This document shows, one piece after another, positions 1 through 8,383 of a stretch of DNA of 64,000 bases. Position 1 is the stretch's first letter; each line of letters opens with the position of its first letter. The notes beneath the pieces were generated by a model. The model was given only the letters and a program-made list of their open reading frames with translations, had not been told where the DNA came from and did not search any database. The translations under genes and the position numbers were made by a program. The DNA is taken from positions 137,634 through 201,633 of the forward strand of contig CAZMOE010000001.1 of NCBI GenBank assembly GCA_964567855.1. Direction: 5' to 3'. Source of the DNA: Liminaster sp964567855 (GTDB taxonomy: Bacteria > Bacteroidota > Bacteroidia > Bacteroidales > UBA3663).

Positions 1-56
1 GGAAAGCGGAACTCCGCAAAATGGAAAAAGAGGCGAAATCGCAATCAAAGAAATAA
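1..56 (+). CDS. 3' end of an unidentified gene (partial)
   Basis: The window opens inside a reading frame that runs from base 3 to a TAA at 54-56. The visible tail is 17 residues, very rich in Lys and Glu, and ends in QSKK. It points the same way as purA and stops 37 bases before it. Too little is present to name a family; a charged tail like this is compatible with many cytoplasmic proteins. Confidence 0.4.
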   Translation, partial: KAELRKMEKEAKSQSKK

Positions 57-93
57 CAAAAACATCTCAAAACATACCACATTTCAACAAGCT

Positions 94-1356
94 ATGAAAG
101 TAGACGTACTGCTCGGCCTCCAATGGGGAGACGAAGGAAAAGGCAAGGTGGTCGACGTATTGACCCCACGCTATGATGTAGTAACCCGTTTCCAGGGAGG
201 CCCCAACGCCGGTCACACGCTGGAGTTCAACGGAGAGAAATACGTACTCCGCTCCATTCCTTCGGGTATCTTCCAAGGTGGCAAGACCAACATCATCGGG
301 AATGGCGTAGTCATCGACCCATTGCTCTTCATGATGGAGGCGAAAGACCTCGCCGCCAGCGGCCATGATATTACAAAGCAATTGTATATCAGTAAAAAGG
401 CACATCTCATCCTGCCCACCCATCGTATTCTCGACGCAGCCAATGAGGCCGCCAAAGGATCTGGCAAAATCGGCACTACCGGCAAAGGCATCGGTCCCAC
501 CTACACCGATAAAATCAGCCGCAACGGTCTGCGCGTAGGCGACATTCTCCACAACTTCGACGAAAAGTATGCCGCAGCCAAAGCCCGCCACGAACAAATG
601 ATCAAAGCTCTGAACTATGATTATGACATCACCGAATTGGAGAAACAATGGCTCGAAGCCATCGATTACCTGAAACAATTCAAGTTCATCGACAGCGAAC
701 ATGTCATCAACGGCTATCTGCGCGAAGGCAAAAGCGTCCTTTGCGAAGGTGCGCAGGGCACATTGCTGGACGTCGACTTCGGTTCCTATCCCTTTGTCAC
801 CTCCTCCAATACCATCTGCGCCGGAGCCTGCACCGGCCTCGGCATCGCGCCCAACCGCATCGGTGAAGTATTCGGTATTTTCAAGGCATATTGCACCCGC
901 GTGGGCAGCGGACCTTTCCCGACAGAACTTTTCGACGCCGACGGCGAGAAACTTTGCGCCATCGGTCATGAATTCGGAGCCGTCACGGGCCGTCGCCGCC
1001 GTTGCGGCTGGATCGATCTCGTCGCCCTCAAATACAGCATCATGATCAACGGCGTTACACAGCTCATCATGATGAAGAGCGACGTCCTCGACACCTTCCC
1101 GACCATCAAAGCCTGTACGGCCTATGAAATCGACGGAGAGGTAACCACCGAATTTCCGTTTGAAATCAACGATTCTATCCGTCCTGTCTATAAAGAACTG
1201 CAGGGTTGGAACTGTCAGCTTTCGGGTTGCACCTCCGAAGCCGATTTCCCGCAGGAATTTAAAGACTACATCGCCTTCCTCGAAAAGGAACTCGAGACAC
1301 CGATCACCATTCTCTCGGTAGGACCGGACCGGGACCAAACGATCGTAAGAAAATAA
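94..1356 (+). CDS. purA: Adenylosuccinate synthetase
   Basis: Joins IMP and aspartate using GTP to give adenylosuccinate, the first committed step to AMP, in the cytoplasm. The 420-residue product is the usual length. Visible family marks are the GDEGKGK phosphate loop at residues 12-18, GPNAGHT at 36-42 (His41 is the expected catalytic His), the GTTGKGIGPTY segment at about 127-137, the Arg-rich VTGRRRRCGWID loop, and KSDVLDTF. The start at 94 places the conserved N-terminus right at the beginning (MKVDVLLGLQWGDEG). A strong GC hairpin follows the stop, so purA probably ends its transcript. The opposite strand carries a long open frame over the gene, which is a codon-bias shadow. Confidence 0.97.
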   Translation: MKVDVLLGLQWGDEGKGKVVDVLTPRYDVVTRFQGGPNAGHTLEFNGEKYVLRSIPSGIFQGGKTNIIGNGVVIDPLLFMMEAKDLAASGHDITKQLYISKKAHLILPTHRILDAANEAAKGSGKIGTTGKGIGPTYTDKISRNGLRVGDILHNFDEKYAAAKARHEQMIKALNYDYDITELEKQWLEAIDYLKQFKFIDSEHVINGYLREGKSVLCEGAQGTLLDVDFGSYPFVTSSNTICAGACTGLGIAPNRIGEVFGIFKAYCTRVGSGPFPTELFDADGEKLCAIGHEFGAVTGRRRRCGWIDLVALKYSIMINGVTQLIMMKSDVLDTFPTIKACTAYEIDGEVTTEFPFEINDSIRPVYKELQGWNCQLSGCTSEADFPQEFKDYIAFLEKELETPITILSVGPDRDQTIVRK

Positions 1357-1376
1357 CAGCCGTCTGGTAAGACTTT

Positions 1377-1403
1377 GCCCGTCGCCGCAATGCGGCGACG
1401 GGC
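1377..1403 (+). terminator. Terminator hairpin after purA
   Basis: A perfect 12-bp stem (GCCCGTCGCCGC at 1377-1388 and its complement at 1392-1403) closes a 3-base loop AAT and is followed by TTT. It starts 20 bases after the purA stop codon. The U tract is short, so termination strength is inferred. Confidence 0.75.
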
Positions 1404-1553
1404 TTTCCGTCAATAGATACCCCTTCCCAGGACACCGCGGCCGCCTCATATCCTGTAGGAAACCGCAACCGCCGCAAAGGAGGCATTGAAAATGGCATTT
1501 CCGGTGCACGAAGCAGAAACTTTCAGGCTACCATGAAAATATATGCCCCCTCA

Positions 1554-1585
1554 TTTCCTCATTTCAGGATAAATGATTACTTTTG
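1554..1585 (+). promoter_or_regulatory. Bacteroides-type promoter upstream of pyrH
   Basis: TACTTTTG at 1578-1585 matches the Bacteroidota -7 box TAnnTTTG. TTTC at 1554-1557 lies exactly 20 bases upstream and differs by one base from the -33 box TTTG. Transcription would begin around 1592, about 50 bases before the pyrH ATG at 1641. This also argues against the further upstream ATG at 1533, which lies before the promoter. Confidence 0.6.
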
Positions 1586-1640
1586 CGAACGAAAATTTAA
1601 TAAATTTTTCATCATCCACTTACATCGTAACGCAAAAAAT

Positions 1641-2348
1641 ATGTACAAAAGAATATTACTCAAACTGAGCGGTGAATCGCTCATGGGCGCCAGACAATAC
1701 GGCATTGACGAAAACCGCCTCGCCGAATATGCGGCCCAAATCAAGGAAGTCGCTGCTCTCGGCATCCAGATCGGGATCGTCATCGGCGGCGGCAACATCT
1801 TCCGCGGACTCAGCGGAGCCTCCAAAGGCTTCGACCGGGTAAAAGGCGACCAAATGGGTATGTTGGCCACGACAATCAACGCCATTGCCCTCAGTTCCGC
1901 ACTCAACGCCATCGGCCAAAAAGCGCGTGTCCTCACAGCAGTCAATATGTTCCCTATCGGCGAACATTACAGCAAATGGAAAGCGATTGAAACTATGGAA
2001 GCCGGAGAGATCGCCATTCTTGCGGGAGGAACCGGTTGTCCCTATTTTACAACCGATACGGGCTCGGCCTTACGCGGCATCGAAATCGAAGCCGACGTCA
2101 TGCTGAAAGGAACCCGTGTAGACGGTATCTATACCGCCGACCCTGAAAAAGATCCGACCGCCACGAAATTCGACAAGATCACCTACGACGAGATTTATAA
2201 CAAAGGGCTTAAAGTAATGGATCTCACCGCCACAACACTCTGCCGCGACAACAAATTACCCATCATCGTCTTCAACATGGATAAGAACGGCAATCTGCTC
2301 AAGGTGATGCAAGGCGAAAATATCGGTACACTGGTCACCATCGACTGA
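1641..2348 (+). CDS. pyrH: Uridylate (UMP) kinase
   Basis: Phosphorylates UMP to UDP with ATP; a hexameric cytoplasmic amino-acid-kinase-fold enzyme of pyrimidine nucleotide synthesis. The 235-residue product starts MYKRILLKLSGESLMG, the standard PyrH N-terminus. GGGNIFRG and the DTGSALRGIEIEADVMLKG region with the following GIYTADP segment are typical. An in-frame ATG at 1533 would add 36 residues with no family likeness and would precede the likely promoter, so 1641 is preferred. frr follows on the same strand after 132 bases, the common pyrH-frr pairing. Confidence 0.95.
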   Translation: MYKRILLKLSGESLMGARQYGIDENRLAEYAAQIKEVAALGIQIGIVIGGGNIFRGLSGASKGFDRVKGDQMGMLATTINAIALSSALNAIGQKARVLTAVNMFPIGEHYSKWKAIETMEAGEIAILAGGTGCPYFTTDTGSALRGIEIEADVMLKGTRVDGIYTADPEKDPTATKFDKITYDEIYNKGLKVMDLTATTLCRDNKLPIIVFNMDKNGNLLKVMQGENIGTLVTID

Positions 2349-2480
2349 ATCCGTACCCGAAGAAAAACCGAATAGAAAATTATCAATCATTTCTCAAACA
2401 GGTCAACCGGCAAACACATCAGATCTGGCCGCCCGAAAACCGCGACCGCTGTTGACAGTTGACCCATAACTCAAAAAATT

Positions 2481-3041
2481 ATGATCGACGTTAAAAAAAC
2501 GCTTAAAGACGCCGAAGGAAAAATGACCGGCGCCATCGAACACCTTTCCGATAGTTTCGCCCACATCCGCGCCGGCCGTGCCAGCGTACGTCTTCTGGAC
2601 GGAATTATGGTAGAATACTATGGCAGCAATATGGAATTGAGCCAAGTTGCCAATTGTTCCTGCCCCGATGCCAAAAGCATCGTCATCGCCCCATGGGAAA
2701 AGAGCATGCTGAAAGTAATCGAAAAGGCCATCATCGACTCTCCGCTCGGTATTACACCGGAAAATAACGGCGAAGTCGTCCGAATCGGCCTGCCGCCTAT
2801 GACCGAAGATCGCCGCCGCCAATTGGCCAAGCAATCCAAAGGTGAAGCGGAAAACGCCAAAGTCGCCATCCGTAACGTGCGCCGCGACGTAATCGAAATG
2901 CTTAAAAAAGGCATTAAGGACGGTCTGCCGGAAGACGTGGAAAAAGATGCGGAGAACGATATTCAGAAAATCCACGACCGCTTCATCAAAGAGGTAGACA
3001 CCCTTTATGCCGCCAAGGAAGAAGAAATCATGAGCGTATAA
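2481..3041 (+). CDS. frr: Ribosome recycling factor
   Basis: Works with EF-G to split the post-termination ribosome. The 186-residue product is full length. The conserved RAGRAS segment lies near residues 31-36, IDSPLGITPENNGEVVRI sits in the hinge/beta domain, and LPPMTEDRRRQLAK begins the long C-terminal helices. It lies between pyrH and rsgA and is probably expressed with pyrH. Nothing unusual was seen. Confidence 0.97.
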   Translation: MIDVKKTLKDAEGKMTGAIEHLSDSFAHIRAGRASVRLLDGIMVEYYGSNMELSQVANCSCPDAKSIVIAPWEKSMLKVIEKAIIDSPLGITPENNGEVVRIGLPPMTEDRRRQLAKQSKGEAENAKVAIRNVRRDVIEMLKKGIKDGLPEDVEKDAENDIQKIHDRFIKEVDTLYAAKEEEIMSV

Positions 3042-3149
3042 TACCACGACCTCGTCGCGACTTACCCAAATACCGGGACTGAAAGACAGCACATCATGAT
3101 TCTTCCTGTTCCGGTAACAATGGATTCCGCGAAAGCAAACACAACTATC

Positions 3150-4106
3150 ATGACAGGACTGGTCATCAAAAATACAGGAAGCTGGTATTTGGTAAAACCG
3201 GAAGAGGGGACACCCGAAGAGGGCGGGCCCCTCTTGCCGTGTAAAGTGAAGGGCAACTTCCGACTGAAAGGTATCCGCACGACAAATCCCGTCGCAGTCG
3301 GCGACAGAGTGGAAATCGATCCGAATCGGGACGGTTCCGCTTTCATTACCCGTATCCTGCCCAGACGAAATTACATCATCCGCAAGTCAAGCAATCTTTC
3401 CAAACAGGCCCACATCCTTGCCGCCAATCTGGATAGTGTAATGTTGCTCACGACGATTGCCCACCCTGCCACCTCTACCACATTCATCGATCGTTTCCTG
3501 GCCACTGCCGAAGCATACAGGGTTCCTGCCATTCTGGTGATCAACAAAATCGACCTTTATGATCAGGAAGAGCAAAAATATGCCGACAATCTGCAATATC
3601 TTTACGAATACATCGGCTACGAAGTCCGGCAAATCTCAGCTAAAACCGGTCAGGGCATCGACGCGCTTCGCTCCTTGCTGAACGGTAAAGTCACCCTGCT
3701 GTCAGGACACAGCGGCGTAGGCAAGTCATCACTCATCAACACTCTTTTACCCGATATCGACATCAAAACCGGTGCACTCTCCGATGTCCATGACATGGGC
3801 ATGCACACCACTACCTTCTCCGAAATGCACGCGCTGCCCGACCACGGAGGTTATCTCATCGACACTCCCGGCATCAAAGGCTTCGGCACTGTAGATTTTT
3901 CCAAAGAGGAGACAGGACACTATTTCCCTGAAATATTCAAGGCCTCCGAAGAATGCCGCTTCAACAACTGCACCCATATCCATGAACCGGGCTGCGCAGT
4001 TTTGAAGGCCGTCGAAGAGCATCGTATCAGCCAGTCCAGATATACCAGCTATCTGAGTATTCTGGAAGATGCTTCCGAAGGAAAATATCGCGAAAGCGAA
4101 CGTTAA
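3150..4106 (+). CDS. rsgA: Ribosome small-subunit maturation GTPase RsgA
   Basis: A circularly permuted GTPase that checks late 30S subunit assembly. The product of about 318 residues begins MTGLVIKNTGSWY, the family's N-terminal OB-fold start. The GTPase motifs appear in permuted order: NKID (G4), then GHSGVGKSSLIN (G1 P-loop), then DTPG (G3). The C-terminal zinc site reads C-x4-C-T-H-x5-C. The open frame reaches back to ATG 3096 (and an ATG at 3120), but those extra residues are not family-like, so 3150 is taken as the start. The next gene begins only about 40 bases after the stop. Confidence 0.93.
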   Translation: MTGLVIKNTGSWYLVKPEEGTPEEGGPLLPCKVKGNFRLKGIRTTNPVAVGDRVEIDPNRDGSAFITRILPRRNYIIRKSSNLSKQAHILAANLDSVMLLTTIAHPATSTTFIDRFLATAEAYRVPAILVINKIDLYDQEEQKYADNLQYLYEYIGYEVRQISAKTGQGIDALRSLLNGKVTLLSGHSGVGKSSLINTLLPDIDIKTGALSDVHDMGMHTTTFSEMHALPDHGGYLIDTPGIKGFGTVDFSKEETGHYFPEIFKASEECRFNNCTHIHEPGCAVLKAVEEHRISQSRYTSYLSILEDASEGKYRESER

Positions 4107-4149
4107 CCCATCTCCGGCCGTTATTCTGCCAAAACACATTTCCTCCATA

Positions 4150-6276
4150 TTGAAAAAAATATTCCTTTTTTTCCTTCTTCTGACAATCATTACCGGCCGA
4201 ATGCAGGCCAATCCCGTTTCTCATAAAATCCAGGCCAACGCCGGATCTGCAAAACTGGACACCATGCTTATGCACTTCAACCACAAGATGAAAGAGACGG
4301 AAAAACGGGGTATTGCCAAACTTGCCATGGAGGTTTATATCAAGGGAAACTCTCATGCCACCCGTCGCGGGACCCTCTGCAAACTGATCCCTAATCTGCT
4401 CCCTTTCGAGAGCGGAACCGGCGAAACATTCTTCGAGGCCCTTTGCCAAATCAGCTATCAGACACCCTGTAACCAGCAAATTACCCCGATTGCCTTTCGC
4501 AGCAATAGCAGGAAAGGCGTCAAATTACTCCGCGAAATTTATCCGGTCATCTTTCCCTTCTATACGATTTCCCTCAGAAAAGACGAGCGGTACTATGTCT
4601 TCCCATTTACTGACGACGGACTGGACGAATATGAATACTCTTTGCAAGATACTCTTGACATCGACGGAAAAAGATACTATCGCATCGGCTTCAGACCTCG
4701 TGTAAAACATCATTTTCTCCTTGAAGGTAATATCACTGTCGATCCGGAAAACGGGCAGACCTATTCCCTGAACTGTTCCGGTCGTATCGATTTCGGGAAA
4801 TTCCGCATGGAGATGATCTTCAATAATTACGGAAGGCATTCTGTTCCGATCCGCAGCCTCATTGTCGTCGACTACAACTACGCGGGCTGCGGCGGCACCA
4901 ATACATACGAATGCCTGTATTCCTACAAGCAGTTCTTAGACAAAGTGGAGTTCGACGAAAAATCCCAGTCGCTGAATCTGACAGATGTTTACAAAAACGA
5001 TCCGCTGCAGAAAGTCAACTGGGATAGTATCCGCCCCCTCCCGCTTTCCCCCAAAGAAGAAAAAGAGCTTGAGACCCCCACGATCAATAAAAATAAACAG
5101 GGTCGTTCTCTCTACCAGGCTATTCCGGAACGACTGATGTCCTCATCCAACATCAATGCCTTCGGCACCGACCTGAAGATATCGGGCCCGCTTGACCCTG
5201 CGGCCATAGGCTATGACAAATTTAACGGCGTCAGCATACGTGAAAAGCTCCGCTGGTCATATCTGTTCAATAACGGCCAAAGTGTTATCGTCCGCCCGCA
5301 AATCGGATACAATTTCGGCATTAAGGAAATACGTTACAAATTGACGGCAGAATGGATTTTCTACCCTGAACGTCGCTGCGGTCTGCAATTATATACTGCC
5401 AACCGCAACAGTAGCTTCAGCTCGAAATTCATCGACGTCGTCAACAATGCTCTCGACTCCGTCGGCACTAAATTCAAGGACTTAGGCATCGATTACTACC
5501 ATCACTACGAGACCAGAATAGAACAATCGTTTGAAATCTCCAACGGGCTCATGGCCTATGCCGGTTTACTTTACAATTACCGCAATCCCGTGAAACGCGG
5601 ATCCCGCGCCATCTCACCCGAACATCTCGACGAACTTGTCCAGGACCATTACGCAGACATGAATCCCTATCTCCGCCTTGAATGGACGCCCCGCCTCTAT
5701 TATCACTACCGCGGCCGGCAGAAATTATACATTGCCAGCTACTACCCTACCTTTTCTCTTGAACTGACCAAGGGCGTCAACGGCATTCTCGGCTCCAAAG
5801 GCGACTATTTCCGTGCCGAACTGGACGTGGAGCAGGGCATTCCGATTACAACCAACCGCCGCCTCTCCTACCATGTAGGCATAGGCGCGTTCTTCCGGCA
5901 GCAAGGAGAGTATTTTGTAAACTACCGCTATTTTTCACGCGGGCAATATCCTGAATCCTGGAACGATAATATCGGAGGGACATTCCACCTGCTCGACGAC
6001 TATTGGTATTCCTCGACACCGGGCTATCTGCAATCACATGTTATGTACGAAAGTCCGTTCCTGCTACTGCATCAGGTAAAAGCGGTATCGAAATATTCCA
6101 TCAAGGAACGCATTTACCTCAGTGCCTTATATGCCCGAAATAAAAATTCCTACACCGAAATAGGTTATGGCATGGGCAACAATTATTTCAATATAGGGAT
6201 TTTCAGCGGATTCGTAGGCCTGGATTTTATGGATTTAGGCATTAAAGCGACCTTGGAAATCGATCAGCACTGGTAA
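4150..6276 (+). CDS. Outer-membrane beta-barrel protein, DUF5686-like
   Basis: The protein looks like the Bacteroidota DUF5686 family: an N-terminal soluble region, a YYRIGFRP segment followed by a short beta-strand pattern, then a long C-terminal part of alternating beta strands ending in an aromatic residue (Trp), as outer-membrane barrels do. The function of the family is unknown. No CarboxypepD_reg-like N-terminal domain is visible, although many relatives have one. Start choice: TTG at 4150 gives KK followed at once by a hydrophobic stretch, a textbook signal peptide, while the only upstream ATG (4069) overlaps rsgA and adds 27 polar residues before it. I prefer TTG, with moderate confidence. 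The stop is 2 bases from the convergent iron-sulfur gene. Confidence 0.65.
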   Translation: MKKIFLFFLLLTIITGRMQANPVSHKIQANAGSAKLDTMLMHFNHKMKETEKRGIAKLAMEVYIKGNSHATRRGTLCKLIPNLLPFESGTGETFFEALCQISYQTPCNQQITPIAFRSNSRKGVKLLREIYPVIFPFYTISLRKDERYYVFPFTDDGLDEYEYSLQDTLDIDGKRYYRIGFRPRVKHHFLLEGNITVDPENGQTYSLNCSGRIDFGKFRMEMIFNNYGRHSVPIRSLIVVDYNYAGCGGTNTYECLYSYKQFLDKVEFDEKSQSLNLTDVYKNDPLQKVNWDSIRPLPLSPKEEKELETPTINKNKQGRSLYQAIPERLMSSSNINAFGTDLKISGPLDPAAIGYDKFNGVSIREKLRWSYLFNNGQSVIVRPQIGYNFGIKEIRYKLTAEWIFYPERRCGLQLYTANRNSSFSSKFIDVVNNALDSVGTKFKDLGIDYYHHYETRIEQSFEISNGLMAYAGLLYNYRNPVKRGSRAISPEHLDELVQDHYADMNPYLRLEWTPRLYYHYRGRQKLYIASYYPTFSLELTKGVNGILGSKGDYFRAELDVEQGIPITTNRRLSYHVGIGAFFRQQGEYFVNYRYFSRGQYPESWNDNIGGTFHLLDDYWYSSTPGYLQSHVMYESPFLLLHQVKAVSKYSIKERIYLSALYARNKNSYTEIGYGMGNNYFNIGIFSGFVGLDFMDLGIKATLEIDQHW

Positions 6277-6278
6277 AT

Positions 6279-7784
6279 TCAATACATCAGCCCCTCCACC
6301 CAGATCGCCTTGGGACGGGCAGGACAATAGTACTCGCAGGCGCCGCATCCCGTACAACGTGAAACCATGACCTGAGGCACCTTATGCCCGTTTTTCTCTA
6401 CGAGGGTGATGGCCTTATGAGGACAATGGCGCGCACAATTGCCGCATTCTACATCATCGGTCTGCGTGATACAGGTCTTACTGTTGAAATTGGCCCACCC
6501 CAGCTTGTCTTCCCTTTTCTTCTCTACCGGCAGCGGTCTGATAGCCCCGGTCGGGCACACCTGCCCGCAAATATTGCAGTCAGGCCGGCACCAGCCGTTT
6601 TCATAAGAAACCGTAGGCCTTAATACACCCTCCCAACCATATTCCCGTACGGCCGGCTTAAGAATATCCGACGGGCAATGAGTAATACAGAGGTGGCAAC
6701 TGGTACAAAGACTATGAAACCGCTGGCGCGACACCGTGCAGGGAGGCATAATAGCCCAAAAACGCTCGGCAGCAACGCGTCCGTCCATTGTCGTCCGGAT
6801 TTTCTTTTCCCATCGTTCTCCGGAGGTCGTTTCATAGATAATTCCGGTCTGGGCCAAAGCCGCACTGCCGGCTGCCAGCACCCCTGAGGCGGTTACCAGA
6901 AAACGCCGACGGGATTCATCGATATTTTCTTCTTTCACAACAGGAGCAGAGGTTTCTCCGGCTAAAACGGACACGCTTTCTTTCCGGCGCAGACCGAAAC
7001 GCAGGGCACTGTTGGGGCACCGCTCAAGACAATCGAAACAAACTACACAACGGCTGTAGTCGATGCGCCCGTTTTTCATATCCATGCACGAAGACTTACA
7101 CCTGCCGGCACACGTCCCGCACTGCTGGCATCGGGTTCGGTCAATACGGACTTTCAGCAACGAGTAGCGGCCCAGGCTCCCCAACAAAGTTCCGACAGGG
7201 CAGAACGTATTACAATAACTCCGCCCCCACAGCCATGCGCCCAGACCGATCCACAACAACATCAGGAAGGCAACGCCGGCCGCAATCCAGCTCTGAGCCA
7301 AAAATTCCTCACGCAGCACATACCAACCCGTCAATTCATTGAAACCGGCCACCCAATTTTTCAACGGCACCCACAACGGACGCAGCAAATGACCGACCAT
7401 GCGGGCATAGGTACTATAGGGATCCAGCAAAGCGGGGATATACAAAAAGCCGGTAGCATAACACACGACAGTAACCGTCAGAACGGCATAACGCAAAATG
7501 TTCTTCGGGCGGCTGTAAGCGTTCACCTTCCGGGGACGAAACAGGCGGGACAGTCTGTCGATCAGATCCTGCAATATTCCCGTCGGACAAAGCACGGAAC
7601 AATAGATCCGCCCCGTCAGAAGAGTCAGCAACACCCAGAAAAGAAGCACGCCCGCATTTACGGCAAGCAACGCAGGAATCAGCTGCACCTGTGCCAGCCA
7701 CGCCATACGGATCACCCCGAGCAAAGTCAGTGTAAGCAGAGAAAAAGTCAGGACGGCTATAAGTATTCTTAGTTTTCGAAGCAT
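6279..7784 (-). CDS. NapH/NapG-like membrane 4Fe-4S fusion protein
   Basis: A 501-residue electron-transfer protein. The N-terminal half has several membrane segments and two CxxxCP motifs (YCSVLCP, YCNTFCP), as in NapH/CcoG-type membrane ferredoxins, followed by two CxxCxxC-type clusters. In the middle, near residue 285-305, SRRRFLVTASG plus a hydrophobic Ala-rich stretch resembles a twin-arginine signal. The C-terminal half carries four more Cys groups (CTSCHLC, CNICGQVC, CGNCARHC, CTGCGAC), as in NapG. It looks like NapH and NapG fused, with the Tat-like signal now internal. It follows the ferredoxin gene after only 8 bases, so the two are probably co-transcribed. The electron donor and acceptor are unknown, and no nitrate reductase is present nearby. 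Confidence 0.8.
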   Translation of the reverse strand: MLRKLRILIAVLTFSLLTLTLLGVIRMAWLAQVQLIPALLAVNAGVLLFWVLLTLLTGRIYCSVLCPTGILQDLIDRLSRLFRPRKVNAYSRPKNILRYAVLTVTVVCYATGFLYIPALLDPYSTYARMVGHLLRPLWVPLKNWVAGFNELTGWYVLREEFLAQSWIAAGVAFLMLLWIGLGAWLWGRSYCNTFCPVGTLLGSLGRYSLLKVRIDRTRCQQCGTCAGRCKSSCMDMKNGRIDYSRCVVCFDCLERCPNSALRFGLRRKESVSVLAGETSAPVVKEENIDESRRRFLVTASGVLAAGSAALAQTGIIYETTSGERWEKKIRTTMDGRVAAERFWAIMPPCTVSRQRFHSLCTSCHLCITHCPSDILKPAVREYGWEGVLRPTVSYENGWCRPDCNICGQVCPTGAIRPLPVEKKREDKLGWANFNSKTCITQTDDVECGNCARHCPHKAITLVEKNGHKVPQVMVSRCTGCGACEYYCPARPKAIWVEGLMY

Positions 7785-7792
7785 AACGGAAC

Positions 7793-8260
7793 TTAATGAG
7801 TTTTCAATCCTTCAACCAGCATGTCGATCTGGCGCAAGCGCTGATCTATATCGATGTGCTGCGGGCAGGCAGGCAAGCACTTCCCACATCCTACGCAATG
7901 GTCGGCGCGCTGCAGATGGGGGATCCTATTGGCGTAATCGGTCAAAAAATGCTGCCGCAACTCCTTATAACGGGGATGATTGGCCTGCCGCGGATCCGGC
8001 AATTCCTGCCAGCTGACTGCCTGATTGTAAATTTCAAAATTCAAAGGTATATCCACACCATAAGGGCAGGGAACACATTTGCCGCAACCTATACATGGTA
8101 TCTTGTCAGTCGTCCCCGTTTCAGAGCGACCGCTGCTATCCCGCCGGTGGCCGCTGCGGCACGCCGGCAACCCGCAACTCATGCCGACAAGCCCGGCCAC
8201 ACCGGCCAGCAAGCGCCTGACAGCAGATCGCCGAGAGATAAATTCTTCGCTTTTCTCCAT
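7793..8260 (-). CDS. Exported two-cluster ferredoxin, aldo/keto-reductase tail type
   Basis: A 155-residue protein with an N-terminal SRRSAVRRLLAG-hydrophobic stretch (Tat-like or lipoprotein, with LPAC as a possible lipobox), then CIGCGKCVPCPYGVDIP and CVGCGKCLPACPQ. The CxxCxxCxxCP spacing of the first motif, with the following IYN segment, is what is found in the C-terminal ferredoxin domain of Bacteroidota aldo/keto reductases. The reductase barrel itself is absent, and only 123 bases separate this start from the next gene. It probably passes electrons to or from the downstream NapH/NapG-like protein. The role is inferred from context. Confidence 0.75.
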   Translation of the reverse strand: MEKSEEFISRRSAVRRLLAGVAGLVGMSCGLPACRSGHRRDSSGRSETGTTDKIPCIGCGKCVPCPYGVDIPLNFEIYNQAVSWQELPDPRQANHPRYKELRQHFLTDYANRIPHLQRADHCVGCGKCLPACPQHIDIDQRLRQIDMLVEGLKTH

Positions 8261-8279
8261 TTTCGATCAAATATGAGGG

Positions 8280-8311
8280 CAAAATTATAAATTTCCCACC
8301 AATAAATCAAC
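8280..8311 (-). promoter_or_regulatory. Promoter of the iron-sulfur gene pair
   Basis: On the minus strand, TAATTTTG (8287-8280) fits TAnnTTTG. GTTG (8311-8308) lies 20 bases upstream and is one base off the TTTG -33 box. The predicted start of transcription is about 12 bases before the ATG at 8260. Confidence 0.5.
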
Positions 8312-8383
8312 GTCCAATCGTTTTTTTCGCTTAATTTGCAAATCGTTAATCCTGAAATCAATTATTCATAAAAAGTTTATACC

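Noticed and set aside
67..1509. 480-residue open frame on the minus strand opposite purA
   Set aside because: purA is certain on the plus strand; the opposite frame is rich in Asp, Gly and Val, which is what GC-biased codons give when read backwards, and it has no recognisable domain.
2403..3092. 229-residue minus-strand open frame opposite frr
   Set aside because: frr is unmistakable; the opposite frame is a composition shadow with no family features.
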